Origin: Aestuariispira ectoiniformans | GTDB lineage: Bacteria > Pseudomonadota > Alphaproteobacteria > UBA8366 > Aestuariispiraceae | DNA length: 64,000 nucleotides | Direction of reading: 5' to 3' | NCBI RefSeq assembly: GCF_025136295.1 | Contig: NZ_CP062788.1 | Coordinates: forward strand, 620,001 to 684,000 | In this document: in pieces, positions 1 to 8,954 of the stretch | Layout of the letters: each line of letters begins with the position of its first letter | Numbering within the stretch: the stretch's first letter is position 1 | The notes under the pieces: model-generated | Seen by the model: only the letters and a program-made list of their open reading frames with translations | Databases searched by the model: none | Told to the model about the DNA's origin: nothing | Program-made: the position numbers and the translations under genes

Positions 1-1688
1 CACCGGAAGGAAAACCCTTCTGGGGCGGTACTTATTTTCCCCCGGAAGGGCGATGGGGCCGACCGGGATTTGTGGATGTGCTGCATGGTATTTCCCAGAC
101 CTACGCGCAGGAATATGACAAGGTCGAAAAGAATGTCACCGCGCTGATGGACGGGCTTTCCCGTCTGTCCCAATCCCAACCGGGGGAGGGGATCAGCACC
201 GATGACCTGAACCAGGTTGCCTATCGCCTGCTTGCCGAGGTGGACAAGGACCATGGCGGTATCGGCGGTGCGCCCAAATTCCCGCAGGTCAGTATCCTGA
301 AACAGCTTTGGCTCGCCTGGCGGCGTTTGGGCGACAGCCAGTTCCGCTTTGCCGTTACCCATGCATTGGACAATATCTGCCAGGGCGGGATTTACGACCA
401 TCTGGCGGGCGGTTTTGCCCGCTATGCCGTAGACGAACGCTGGCTTGTGCCGCATTTCGAAAAGATGCTTTACGACAATGCACAGCTTGTCGACCTCATG
501 ACGCAGGTCTGGAAAGAAACCAAAAGCCCGCTTTACAAGGCCCGCATCAGCGAGACCATTACCTTCCTGATCAGCGATATGCAGGAAAAAGAGGGCGGAT
601 TTGCCAGCAGCTTCGATGCCGACAGCGAAGGCGAAGAAGGAAAATATTACGTCTGGTCGGAAAGCGAAGTCGACCGGCTTCTTGGTGAGGACAGCACCTT
701 TTTCAAGCAGGTCTATGACGTCAGCGCCGAGGGTAATTGGGAAGGGAAGACAATCCTGAACCGCCTGTCGTCTCTCTCCCTCCAGAACGCGGAAGACGAA
801 GGCCGGCTGCATCAGGCCCGCGAGACGCTTCTGGCCGAGCGGGTGAAGCGCATTCCTCCCGGTAAGGACGACAAGGTTCTGGCCGATTGGAACGGTATGA
901 CCATTCACGCCCTGGCGCAGGCCGGGATCGTCTTCGAACGCAATGACTGGGTCGCGGCTGCGCGGCGGGCCTATGACTTCGTCGTCAGTAATATGACCAG
1001 TGACGACCGCCTGTTGCATAGCTGGCGTGATGGCCGGGTACAGCATGCGGCAACCCTCGACGACTATGCCCATATGATGCGCGCCGCCCTGGCACTTTTT
1101 GAGACAGGTTTCGACCGGGCCTATGTCGAACAGGCAGAAGGTTGGGCCGAAACCGTGAACCGCCATTTTACCGATGAGGCCGCCGGCGGATATTTCTTCA
1201 CCGCCGACGACAGCAGCGACCTGGTCACGCGAACCAAGTCCGCGATGGACAATGCAGTGCCATCGGGCAACGGAATCCTGATCGATGTCTTCACCCGTCT
1301 TCACATCCTGACCGGCAACGACGGCTATCGCGAAAATGCCGAAAGCATCATCAAAACCTTCGCCGGGGAACTGCAACGTAATTTCTTCCCACTCTCAACA
1401 GTCATGATCAACGCTCACAGCGCGATGAAACCTATACAGATAGCGGTCATCGAGGCTGAGCACGACGAGAGCAAAAACGGGCTTTTCGAAATTATCGTTA
1501 AGTCCCCGATTTCAAACGCAATTCTTCAAATTGTAAAAAGAGGTGAAACATTGCCGGAAAGTCATCCGGCCGCAAACAAGGAATCCGTGGACGGAAAAAC
1601 CACGGTCTACATCTGCGAGGGTCCGGTCTGCGGCCTGCCCATCACGGAACGGTCCGATCTTGAAAAGGCGCTGTCCCACCTCAAGTAA
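1..1688 (+). CDS. DUF255 / thioredoxin-domain protein (YyaL/SPATA20 family), 5' truncated by window edge
   Basis: The reading frame is already open at base 3 and reads PEGKPFWGGTYFPPEG, the conserved segment that follows the N-terminal DsbH-like thioredoxin domain in this family. About 561 residues are visible. Full members are roughly 670-690 aa, so the thioredoxin part with its Cys pair lies outside the window. The rest resembles the alpha/alpha-barrel (six-hairpin glycosidase-like) region: GGIYDHLAGGFARYAVD near the start, then FDADSEGEEGKYYVW and DWNGMTIHALAQAG. The C-terminus is a small segment with a GPVCGLPI stretch. The biochemical role of the family is not settled. The next gene follows after 40 nt on the same strand, so co-transcription is possible. 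Confidence 0.9.
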   Translation, partial: PEGKPFWGGTYFPPEGRWGRPGFVDVLHGISQTYAQEYDKVEKNVTALMDGLSRLSQSQPGEGISTDDLNQVAYRLLAEVDKDHGGIGGAPKFPQVSILKQLWLAWRRLGDSQFRFAVTHALDNICQGGIYDHLAGGFARYAVDERWLVPHFEKMLYDNAQLVDLMTQVWKETKSPLYKARISETITFLISDMQEKEGGFASSFDADSEGEEGKYYVWSESEVDRLLGEDSTFFKQVYDVSAEGNWEGKTILNRLSSLSLQNAEDEGRLHQARETLLAERVKRIPPGKDDKVLADWNGMTIHALAQAGIVFERNDWVAAARRAYDFVVSNMTSDDRLLHSWRDGRVQHAATLDDYAHMMRAALALFETGFDRAYVEQAEGWAETVNRHFTDEAAGGYFFTADDSSDLVTRTKSAMDNAVPSGNGILIDVFTRLHILTGNDGYRENAESIIKTFAGELQRNFFPLSTVMINAHSAMKPIQIAVIEAEHDESKNGLFEIIVKSPISNAILQIVKRGETLPESHPAANKESVDGKTTVYICEGPVCGLPITERSDLEKALSHLK

Positions 1689-1728
1689 AAATGATGCAAA
1701 TTCTTCTTTGAACGGGGAGACCAATAAA

Positions 1729-2712
1729 ATGACCCAGTCGGCAAAGGCCATCCGCATCCATGAACATGGCGGACCGGAAGTAATGAAATATGAGGAGGTC
1801 AGCGTTGGTGACCCCGGACCGGGCGAGGTCCGCCTGCGGCAATCCGCCGTCGGTCTCAATTTCATCGATGTTTATCACCGCACCGGGCTTTACCCGCTGG
1901 ATCTGCCCTCAACCCTGGGCCTGGAAGCCGCCGGAACCATCGATGCAGTCGGCGAGGGGGTAACGGCCTTCAAGCCCGGTGACCGGGTTGCCTATGGGGC
2001 AGGGCCGATCGGGTCCTATACCGATCTGCGCAATATTCCCGCCGGGCGCGTTGTCGCCCTGCCGGACAGTATTTCCGATACGCAGGCCGCCGCCATGATG
2101 CTGCAGGGGATGACTGTGGAATATCTGATCCGCCGCACCTATGAGGTCAAACCCGGCGACACGGTTCTGTTTCATGCGGCTGCTGGCGGCGTCGGCCTGA
2201 TTGCCTGCCAATGGCTGAAGCAACTGGGGGCGACGGTAATCGGTACGGTTGGATCTGAAGAAAAGGCCGAACTGGCAAAATCACAAGGCTGTGATCATAT
2301 CATCCTCTACAAGCAGGAGGATATCGCCGCCCGGGTCCGCGATATCACCGACGGCAAGGGCGTGCCGGTCGTCTATGATTCCGTTGGCAAAGACACTTTC
2401 GAGGCCTCATTGGACAGCCTTGCCCCGCGCGGCTTCCTGGTCTCCTTCGGTAATGCCTCCGGGCCTGTACCGCCATTTAATCCCGGAATTCTGGCGCAAA
2501 AGGGCTCCCTTTATTTCACACGGCCAACCCTGATGACTTATGTCGCCGACGATCAGGACCTTGCAAACAGCGCCAAATCGCTTTTCGATGCGGTGTCGAA
2601 AGGATTGAACATCTCCGTCAACCAGACTTACGCCCTGTCAGAGGCTCAACAGGCCCATCGGGACCTGGAATCCCGTAAGACCACCGGATCTACGGTGCTG
2701 ATCCCTGACTAA
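1729..2712 (+). CDS. Quinone oxidoreductase (zinc-independent MDR family)
   Basis: A 327-aa medium-chain dehydrogenase/reductase of the NADPH:quinone reductase (Qor) type, expected to pass electrons from NADPH to quinones in the cytoplasm. It opens with a GroES-like half and contains the Rossmann segment HAAAGGVGLIACQW near residue 150, followed by GATVIGTVGSEEKA. No structural zinc cysteine cluster is visible, as in Qor. The frame extends further upstream, but the ATG at 1729 is preceded by GGGGA at suitable spacing and begins at the family N-terminus (MTQSAKAIRIHEHGGPEV), so it is chosen. The length is normal for the family. Confidence 0.92.
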   Translation: MTQSAKAIRIHEHGGPEVMKYEEVSVGDPGPGEVRLRQSAVGLNFIDVYHRTGLYPLDLPSTLGLEAAGTIDAVGEGVTAFKPGDRVAYGAGPIGSYTDLRNIPAGRVVALPDSISDTQAAAMMLQGMTVEYLIRRTYEVKPGDTVLFHAAAGGVGLIACQWLKQLGATVIGTVGSEEKAELAKSQGCDHIILYKQEDIAARVRDITDGKGVPVVYDSVGKDTFEASLDSLAPRGFLVSFGNASGPVPPFNPGILAQKGSLYFTRPTLMTYVADDQDLANSAKSLFDAVSKGLNISVNQTYALSEAQQAHRDLESRKTTGSTVLIPD

Positions 2713-2843
2713 GACACAATATGTAGTATCATAAGGGTGTTTCTGACTACATTTGCAGATATCCACAGAAACTAGGCAGGATAACGCGCAGATTTTTGCC
2801 TTATTAGGCGTCAGAAAGAGCAAAACCCGACCTGCATAAAGAA

Positions 2844-2874
2844 AACCGCCCCGACGACTATTATCGGGGCGGTT
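2844..2874 (-). terminator. Rho-independent terminator downstream of rho
   Basis: An 11-bp perfect inverted repeat (AACCGCCCCGA and its complement) with a 9-nt loop. Read on the minus strand the stem is followed by TTTTCTTT, so it fits termination of the leftward rho transcript. On the plus strand it would follow the quinone oxidoreductase gene with a weaker T-tract, so it may act in both directions. Confidence 0.75.
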
Positions 2875-2935
2875 ATTTTATTGTCTTCGATCCGCGGGAA
2901 AGGCGTCAGAAACTCGGTTTCACGCCTAGTCCACC

Positions 2936-4201
2936 CTATTGGTTCATGGAATCGAAGAATTCGTTGTTGTTCTTGGTGCTGCGAAGCTTGTCCAGCAGGA
3001 ATTCCATCGCATCGGTAACGCCCATCGGCATGAGGATACGGCGCAGGACCCACATTTTGCTGAGCGTGCCCTTGTCGACCAGCAATTCTTCCTTACGCGT
3101 GCCGGACTTGGTGATGTCGATAGCCGGGAAGGTACGCTTGTCGCTGAGTTTGCGGTCCAGGATGACCTCGGAGTTGCCGGTGCCTTTGAATTCCTCGAAG
3201 ATCACTTCATCCATACGGCTGCCGGTGTCGATCAGCGCGGTCGAGATAATGGTGAGCGAACCACCTTCCTCAATGTTACGCGCGGCACCGAAGAAGCGTT
3301 TCGGGCGCTGCAGGGCGTTGGCGTCCACACCACCGGTCAGGACCTTACCGGAACTGGGGACCACGGTGTTATAGGCACGGGCGAGGCGGGTGATACTGTC
3401 CAGCAGGATCACGACGTCGCGCTTGTGTTCGACCAGACGCTTGGCCTTTTCGATCACCATTTCCGCAACCTGGACGTGGCGCTGTGCCGGTTCGTCGAAG
3501 GTGGAGCTGACCACTTCCCCCTTCACAGAGCGCTGCATGTCGGTCACTTCCTCCGGGCGTTCGTCGATCAGCAGGACGATCAGATAGGTTTCCGGATTGT
3601 TGGAGGCAATAGCATGCGCGATATTCTGCATCAGCATCGTTTTACCGGTACGCGGCGGCGCAACGATCAGGGCACGCTGGCCTTTACCGATCGGCGCGAT
3701 CAGATCGATAACGCGGGTCGACAAGTTCTTGTTTTTCTTGTCGTCTTCGCCCTCGACCTGCATCTCCAACTTTTCATCCGGATAAAGCGGGGTCAGGTTG
3801 TCGAAATTGATCCGGTGACGGACTTTTTCCGGCTCGTCGAAGTTGACCGTATTCACCTTCAGCAGGGCAAAATAGCGTTCGCCGTCCTTGGGTGCGCGAA
3901 TCTGGCCTTCAACCGTATCCCCGGTACGCAGGCCAAAACGGCGGATCTGGCTGGGGCTGACATAGATATCATCCGGGCCTGCCAGATAGTTGGCCTCCGG
4001 CGACCGCAGGAAACCGAATCCATCCTGCAGAACTTCAAGAACGCCTTCTCCGAAAATGGCCACATCATTGTTGGCCAGTTGTTTCAGGCAGGCAAACATC
4101 AACTCTTGTTTGCGAAGATTACTGGCATTTTCAACTTCCAGTTCTTCTGCAAAGGCGAGCAATTCGGCGGGCGTCTTTTTCTTGAGGTCTTTGAGATGCA
4201 T
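2936..4201 (-). CDS. rho: Transcription termination factor Rho
   Basis: A 421-aa hexameric RNA-dependent ATPase that ends transcription. The N-terminus ([15 protein letters not shown]) is the Rho-N helical domain. It is followed by the RNA-binding cold-shock fold ([39 protein letters not shown]). The ATPase part has Walker [12 protein letters not shown] and the [13 protein letters not shown] and [11 protein letters not shown] motifs. The frame runs 39 codons further upstream, but the M at 4201 matches the family start and normal length. It lies 268 nt downstream of hemJ on the same strand, and the long gap could hold its own promoter and leader. It ends before a strong terminator. Confidence 0.97.
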   Translation of the reverse strand: MHLKDLKKKTPAELLAFAEELEVENASNLRKQELMFACLKQLANNDVAIFGEGVLEVLQDGFGFLRSPEANYLAGPDDIYVSPSQIRRFGLRTGDTVEGQIRAPKDGERYFALLKVNTVNFDEPEKVRHRINFDNLTPLYPDEKLEMQVEGEDDKKNKNLSTRVIDLIAPIGKGQRALIVAPPRTGKTMLMQNIAHAIASNNPETYLIVLLIDERPEEVTDMQRSVKGEVVSSTFDEPAQRHVQVAEMVIEKAKRLVEHKRDVVILLDSITRLARAYNTVVPSSGKVLTGGVDANALQRPKRFFGAARNIEEGGSLTIISTALIDTGSRMDEVIFEEFKGTGNSEVILDRKLSDKRTFPAIDITKSGTRKEELLVDKGTLSKMWVLRRILMPMGVTDAMEFLLDKLRSTKNNNEFFDSMNQ

Positions 4202-4469
4202 GTGTTTCGCTTGGGTCTGTCGTAGGGAAAAATGAAAGGAAGGTATGGTCCTTGGCGTTTCCGCCTGCCGGTCTAATTGTTTGGCTAGCCGGCCGGATAG
4301 TATCCAGGTACAGGACATTCTTTAGGAATGGATGGGCACTACCTTAAATCGGTAGGTATGTTCTGAAATAGCCCAGCTAGTTTTTTATGTCAAAGCTTTG
4401 CTGCCATGGTCAGGCAGCATCATAGTGTGAATTAGCAATGACTGTTGCTAGTCTGCAACATATAACCAG
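4202..4469. other. Intergenic region between hemJ and rho with weak hairpins
   Basis: 268 nt without a credible gene. Three short inverted repeats are visible: CTACC/GGTAG near 4340-4356, GCTGCC/GGCAGC at 4400-4418, and AGCAA/TTGCT near 4434-4450. None has a convincing T-tract on the minus strand. The region probably carries the rho promoter and leader, which is an inference from position only. Confidence 0.4.
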
Positions 4470-4895
4470 TTAAAATGGCTTCACAATCACCAGGATCACG
4501 ATTCCGATCATCAGAAGGGTCGGGCCCTCGTTCGCGAAACGGTAGAATTTTTCGCTGTGCACATTCCGGTCTTCCTCAAAGGCCTTGCGCCAGCGGGCCA
4601 TCGCCATATGCATCACCGTCATCAGCACAACCAGCGCCAGTTTCGCATGCAGCCAGCCGCCATTGGTGAACCACCCGCCAACCACGGCCAGATAAAGGCC
4701 GAAGGCCCATGTGGCAATCATTGCCGGGTTCATGATGGCCCGCAGCAGACGGCGTTCCATCACCTTGAACAATTCCGACTGTTCCGAACCCGCTTTCGCC
4801 TGGCAGTGATAAACAAACAGGCGCGGCAGGTAGAACAACCCCGCCATCCAGGCAATCACCGAAATCACATGCAGGGCCTTCATCCATTCATACAT
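4470..4895 (-). CDS. hemJ: Protoporphyrinogen oxidase HemJ
   Basis: A 141-aa inner-membrane protein of the HemJ (UPF0093) family, which oxidises protoporphyrinogen IX to protoporphyrin IX in bacteria without HemG or HemY. It has four hydrophobic segments. The first, ALHVISVIAWMAGLFYLPRL, carries the family's conserved His and is followed by FVYH. Conserved LRAIMNPAMI and WLHAKLALV motifs come later. The start at 4895 is preceded by GGGAG and gives the standard N-terminus MYEWMKALH; the frame extends upstream into hemH but that part is a shadow. It lies 37 nt after hemH, consistent with one haem operon. Confidence 0.95.
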   Translation of the reverse strand: MYEWMKALHVISVIAWMAGLFYLPRLFVYHCQAKAGSEQSELFKVMERRLLRAIMNPAMIATWAFGLYLAVVGGWFTNGGWLHAKLALVVLMTVMHMAMARWRKAFEEDRNVHSEKFYRFANEGPTLLMIGIVILVIVKPF

Positions 4896-4932
4896 GAAGC
4901 TGACACTCCCGTTCGTCTTTGATTTTTTGAGA

Positions 4933-5991
4933 TTAATCCGCCGCCATGGCGCAGCGGCTCCATTCCTCACCACAAATGCGGCAGTCCATATTGGAGCTGA
5001 TCCCCGCATTTTCCCGTTCCAGCGCATCGCGCACGATCCGCGCCAGCCCTTCGATAAAGGCTGGATGGTCGTCGACCGTGCCAACGCGATGATAGCCCGG
5101 CACGCCGCATTCCCTGGCCAGATCCCGGTATTCGATATCCAGTTCCACCAGCGTTTCGGAATGTTCGGACACAAAGGCGATCGGCACCACGACCAGATGT
5201 TTTTTCTCCGCACCGGCCCGGCGGATTTCCTCTTCGGTATAGGGCTTGATCCATTCAAGTGGGCCGACGCGGCTCTGATAACAGACCAACCAGTCATGCT
5301 CAGTATCCGCTATACGGGTCATAATTGCCGCTGCAGTGGCCTCAACCTGTTTTTGGTAGGGGTCACCCCCATCGATGACTTTCTGCGGCAGGCCGTGCGC
5401 GGAAAAGAGAATACGCAGATCCTGCTGTGGAATGTCACCGAGCTCCGCCAGCGTTGCTTTCAGCTTGTCGGCAACCGCATCGACAAAGCCTTCCTCACCC
5501 GGATAGCAGCAAACCGCCCTGGTTTTAGGCTTGAAACCTAAATTGGAGGCTGCCCGTTTCCAGTCTTTCAGGGAGGAACCGGTGGTCGTGGTGGAATATT
5601 GCGGGTAAAGCGGCAACAGAACCACCTGATCCGCCCCCCATTCCCGTGCCGCGCTCGCCGCCTCATGGGCGAAGGGGTGCCAATAGCGCATGGCGATGAA
5701 ACATCGCACGTCGCCCAGGCTTCCCCGATCCCCTTCCAAAGCCTTTTCAAGCGCCTTGGCCTGCACTTTCGTATTTGGGAGCAGGGGGGAGCGGCCGCCC
5801 AGTTCCTCATAAATCTTGGCGGCTTCCGGGGCGCGGCGGCCGGAAATCAGCTTTGCCAGCAGCCAGCGAAAAGGCTGTGGCAGTCCGATGATGGCCGGGT
5901 CATTGAACAGGTTGAAAAGAAACGGCTTTACCGTCTCAGGCCCGTCGGGCCCGCCCAGATTGAACAGGATGATTGCCGTTTTCTGCCCCAT
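4933..5991 (-). CDS. hemH: Ferrochelatase
   Basis: A 352-aa enzyme that inserts ferrous iron into protoporphyrin IX, the last step of haem b synthesis. Visible family motifs are NLGGPDGPETVKPFLFNLF near the N-terminus, RYWHPF, LLPLYPQYSTTTTGSS, the active-site region ILFSAHGLPQKVIDGGDPY, and VGPLEWIKPYTEE. A GTG six bases upstream (5997) is an alternative start, but the ATG at 5991 has GAGAG at good spacing. The C-terminus has a cysteine cluster (C337, C340, C347) reminiscent of the [2Fe-2S] ligands of some ferrochelatases. It lies between hemE and hemJ on the same strand. Confidence 0.96.
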   Translation of the reverse strand: MGQKTAIILFNLGGPDGPETVKPFLFNLFNDPAIIGLPQPFRWLLAKLISGRRAPEAAKIYEELGGRSPLLPNTKVQAKALEKALEGDRGSLGDVRCFIAMRYWHPFAHEAASAAREWGADQVVLLPLYPQYSTTTTGSSLKDWKRAASNLGFKPKTRAVCCYPGEEGFVDAVADKLKATLAELGDIPQQDLRILFSAHGLPQKVIDGGDPYQKQVEATAAAIMTRIADTEHDWLVCYQSRVGPLEWIKPYTEEEIRRAGAEKKHLVVVPIAFVSEHSETLVELDIEYRDLARECGVPGYHRVGTVDDHPAFIEGLARIVRDALERENAGISSNMDCRICGEEWSRCAMAAD

Positions 5992-6043
5992 AATCACTCT
6001 CAGATGGTGACACGAAGGTCGTTTTCCAACCTCATTTTACCCG

Positions 6044-7081
6044 TCAGACCCGTCTGCGGACCAGATCCATCAGACGTTCCACATGCTCTACCGGAGTTTC
6101 CTTGATGATGCCATGACCCAGATTGAAGATAAACGGACCATTCGACAGATTGTCCAGAATCCGGTTCACGCTATCATCGAGGCCTTGCCCGCCGGCCAGC
6201 AGAATCTGCGGATCGAGGTTCCCCTGGACCGGCAGATGGTTCTGCAGGTTGTCGGCCGCCCATTTCGTCGGCACCGTGGTATCCAGCCCGACGGCGGTGA
6301 CCGCGGTTTCACGGACATAATCCGGGTAGCGCAGGCCCGCGCCACGCGGGAAACCGATAATCGGCGTGGACGGATGTTTCGCCCGGATCAGGGAAACAAG
6401 CTTTTTCGTCGGGGCGATCACCCAGCGATCAAAAGCATCTTCCGGCAGAACACCGGCCCAACTGTCGAAAATCTGAATGGCTTCGGCGCCATTTTCGATC
6501 TGGGTGTTCAGATATTCCGCCGTGCCTTCGACGATCAGATCAATCAAAACCTGAAAATCATCCGGTTTTTCAAAGGCAAAGCCCTTGACCGTGGCAAAAT
6601 CCCGGCTGCTGCCGCCCTCAACCATATAGGTGGCGACCGTCCAGGGCGCACCGGCAAAGCCGATCAGGGCCGTGGACTTGGGCAGAGAACTGCTGAGCCC
6701 GGCGACTGTCTCATAGACCGGCTCCAGACGCTGGTAAATCCAGTTCGTCGAAAGCTTTTGAATGTCGGACAGGGAGCGGACCGGCTCCAGTTTCGGGCCT
6801 TCCCCCTGGACAAAAGTCACCTCCTGGCCCAGCGCATCGGGCAGAACCAGAATGTCGGAGAACAGGATCGCGGCATCAAAACCAAAGCGGCGGATCGGCT
6901 GCATGGTGACTTCGATCGCCAGTTTGGGCGTATAGCACAGCTCCAGAAAACCGCTGACATTGGAGCGAATGGCCCGATATTCCTCAAGGTAGCGGCCCGC
7001 CTGACGCATCAGCCATACCGGCGGATGTTTATGGGCTTTACCGTTTAGGGCAGCGAGAAACGGTTTTTCGATATCGGTCAC
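6044..7081 (-). CDS. hemE: Uroporphyrinogen decarboxylase
   Basis: A 345-aa cytoplasmic enzyme that decarboxylates uroporphyrinogen III to coproporphyrinogen III. It has the signature PPVWLMRQAGRYLEEYRAIR near residue 20, ILFSDILVLPDALG, the pocket segment GFAGAPWTVATYMVEGGSS, IFDSWAGVL and FNLGHGI near the C-terminus. The length is standard. It is the first gene of the leftward hemE-hemH-hemJ cluster and borders the origin-like gap, as hemE does in Caulobacter. Confidence 0.97.
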   Translation of the reverse strand: MTDIEKPFLAALNGKAHKHPPVWLMRQAGRYLEEYRAIRSNVSGFLELCYTPKLAIEVTMQPIRRFGFDAAILFSDILVLPDALGQEVTFVQGEGPKLEPVRSLSDIQKLSTNWIYQRLEPVYETVAGLSSSLPKSTALIGFAGAPWTVATYMVEGGSSRDFATVKGFAFEKPDDFQVLIDLIVEGTAEYLNTQIENGAEAIQIFDSWAGVLPEDAFDRWVIAPTKKLVSLIRAKHPSTPIIGFPRGAGLRYPDYVRETAVTAVGLDTTVPTKWAADNLQNHLPVQGNLDPQILLAGGQGLDDSVNRILDNLSNGPFIFNLGHGIIKETPVEHVERLMDLVRRRV

Positions 7082-7484
7082 TTTAACCCCGTAAGTCTGA
7101 AAATTAGATCCGTCCTACTATCATCTCTATTAATTTTATTAAAGGAATTGATGTAGATGTTGGTGGGCTGAGTCATGGGGATTAAATTTCATCCCCGATT
7201 TTGCCCTCAGACAGAATTCCTACGCAAAAAGGCTGTGAATATCTCACGGGTAAAATTACTTAATCTTTTGATTCATAATGCAAAATAAATGTGTGAATCA
7301 TCTGTGTAAGAATCCTCGCAGAGATGTTTATTCACAGAATTAGAATGTGTGAATCACAGTTATTCAGAAGGGCAAAAAAGATAATTTTCACAGTGCACCA
7401 ATGTGGGCATATTTGCCTATCTGAGTTTTCCAGATATTTTTCCTCAAGATACACACAGGCTTTCCCAGAAGGTTATCCCGACTC
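7082..7484. other. Candidate chromosome origin (oriC) between hemE and the PPDK/PEPS regulator
   Basis: A 403-nt AT-rich gap between divergent genes. In Caulobacter crescentus and other alphaproteobacteria the replication origin lies between hemE and the RP001-type gene, as here. Seen directly: a perfect DnaA box TTATTCACA (7328-7336); one-mismatch versions on the minus strand at 7234-7242, 7292-7300 and 7348-7356; a plus-strand near match TTATTCAGA (7360-7368); an AT-rich stretch at 7110-7145; and four GANTC sites (7270, 7295, 7310, 7351). It must also hold the hemE promoter and that of the rightward operon. Origin function is inferred from synteny and these motifs. Confidence 0.7.
7328..7336 (+). 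promoter_or_regulatory. DnaA box, perfect match
   Basis: TTATTCACA fits the strict consensus TTATNCACA. Near matches lie within 100 bp on both sides in both orientations, a clustering typical of an origin rather than chance. Confidence 0.7.
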
Positions 7485-8351
7485 ATGACAGACCAGGCCA
7501 GCATCACCTTTCACGTTCACCTCGTCTCTGACTCAACAGGTGAGACCGTTCACGGGATTGCCCGTGCCTGTATCGCCCAGTTCGAAGGCGTGGATGCGGA
7601 AGAACATCAGTGGCCGCTGGTCCGCAGCGTGGGACAGCTTGAAAAAATCATTGAAAAGATCAGGGAAAAACCAGGCGTCGTTATGTATACGCTGGTCAAT
7701 GACGATATGCGCCAGCACCTGCATGCGGCCTGCCGGAAATACCGAATTCCCTGCATTTCAATCCTGGACCCCGTGATCAATTTCCTGGTGAATTACCTTG
7801 GCGTGAAAAGTAAGGGCCAGCCGGGGCGCCAGCATATGCTGGACGCGGAATATTTCTCCCGTATCGACGCCATGCAGTTTGCGCTCGCCCATGATGACGG
7901 GCAGGGTCATTGGAATTTGAGCGATGCGGATGTGGTTTTGATCGGTGTCTCCCGTACGTCAAAGACGCCGACCTGTATTTATCTGGCCAACCGTGGGGTC
8001 AAGGCGGCCAATGTTCCCTTCGTGCCGGGGGTGAACCTGCCGGACGATCTGGATCATATTGCCGGTGACGGCATAGACGGCCCCTTCGTTGTCGGACTGA
8101 CAAAGGAGCCGGGCAGTTTGGTACAGCTTCGTAAAAGCCGCCTGCGGATGATTGCCGATGATCAGGAAACCGACTATGTGGACCTGGATCAGGTCAAGGC
8201 GGAGGTTCTGGCCTGCCGTCGGCTTTGTGCGGAACGTGGCTGGCCGGTGCTGGACGTGACGCGCCGTTCTATTGAAGAGACGGCGGCCGCCGTGATCCGC
8301 CTGATGGAAATGCGCAGTACCAAGAACGAGCAGGACAAGGACCAAGAATAA
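7485..8351 (+). CDS. Pyruvate,phosphate dikinase / PEP synthase regulatory protein (kinase/pyrophosphorylase, DUF299)
   Basis: A 288-aa bifunctional serine/threonine kinase and P-dependent phosphorylase that switches PPDK or PEP synthase off and on according to the ADP and phosphate state. The N-terminus (HVHLVSDSTGETVHGIARA) and the P-loop-like motif VVLIGVSRTSKTPTCIYLA near residue 150 are diagnostic, as is YVDLDQVKAEV further on. This is the RP001 homologue that flanks the origin in alphaproteobacteria. The stop TAA is followed directly by the ATG of maf, so translation is probably coupled. Confidence 0.93.
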   Translation: MTDQASITFHVHLVSDSTGETVHGIARACIAQFEGVDAEEHQWPLVRSVGQLEKIIEKIREKPGVVMYTLVNDDMRQHLHAACRKYRIPCISILDPVINFLVNYLGVKSKGQPGRQHMLDAEYFSRIDAMQFALAHDDGQGHWNLSDADVVLIGVSRTSKTPTCIYLANRGVKAANVPFVPGVNLPDDLDHIAGDGIDGPFVVGLTKEPGSLVQLRKSRLRMIADDQETDYVDLDQVKAEVLACRRLCAERGWPVLDVTRRSIEETAAAVIRLMEMRSTKNEQDKDQE

Positions 8352-8954
8352 ATGACAAGCCCCAGGATTGTATTGGCTTCGGCCAGCAAGACCCGTGCGA
8401 AACTGCTGGAAAATGCCGGTGTCAAAGTCGAACTGGACCCCGCCAATGTGGATGAGGACGGTGTGAAGGACAGCCTCAAGGCTGAAGGAGCCTCCGCCGT
8501 TCAGGTCGCCGAAACGCTTGCCGAACTGAAGGCTGTGTCGGTCAGCCGCCGTCATCCGGATGCCCTGGTGATTGGCGGGGACCAGACCCTGGATTGCAAT
8601 GGGACCTGGTTCGACAAGCCTGCCGATATGGATCATGTGCGTGCTCATCTCATGGCGCTGCGCGGCAAGACCCATCGCCTGAATGCCGCCGTCTGTGTGG
8701 TTCGCAATGGTGAACGCCAGTGGCATCTGAACGATGCGGCGGAAATGACTATGCGCCCGTTCAGCGATGATTTCCTGGACTGGTATCTGGAAACCTGCGG
8801 TTCGGAGGTCTGCGGTTCGGTTGGCGGATACCAACTGGAAGGGCCGGGGGCACAGCTTTTCTCCGGCGTGCGCGGTGACTATTTCACTGTATTGGGGTTG
8901 CCGTTGTTACCATTGATGGAATTCCTGCGCGCCAACAGGGGACTGATTAAATGA
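8352..8954 (+). CDS. Maf family nucleoside triphosphate pyrophosphatase
   Basis: A 200-aa cytoplasmic house-cleaning pyrophosphatase that removes non-canonical or modified nucleotides. The N-terminus IVLASASKTRAKLLENAGV matches the Maf signature (usually ASxSPRR), with K-T in place of the usual P-R. DALVIGGDQTL carries the catalytic Asp region and LRGKTHRLNAAVCVV follows. It starts immediately after the preceding stop and overlaps aroE by four bases (ATGA), so it sits within a tightly coupled operon. Confidence 0.92.
   Translation: MTSPRIVLASASKTRAKLLENAGVKVELDPANVDEDGVKDSLKAEGASAVQVAETLAELKAVSVSRRHPDALVIGGDQTLDCNGTWFDKPADMDHVRAHLMALRGKTHRLNAAVCVVRNGERQWHLNDAAEMTMRPFSDDFLDWYLETCGSEVCGSVGGYQLEGPGAQLFSGVRGDYFTVLGLPLLPLMEFLRANRGLIK

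Noticed and set aside
2939-4225. A 428-codon open frame on the plus strand opposite rho
   Set aside because: It is the antisense shadow of rho, whose minus-strand translation has all Rho motifs. The shadow has no recognisable domain.
4400-4418. Terminator downstream of hemJ
   Set aside because: The six-base stem GCTGCC/GGCAGC has no T-tract on the minus strand, so I list the region only as intergenic.
7130-7142. Possible CtrA site in the candidate origin (TTAA...TTAA)
   Set aside because: The spacer is 5 bp rather than the required 7, and the trailing C is missing.
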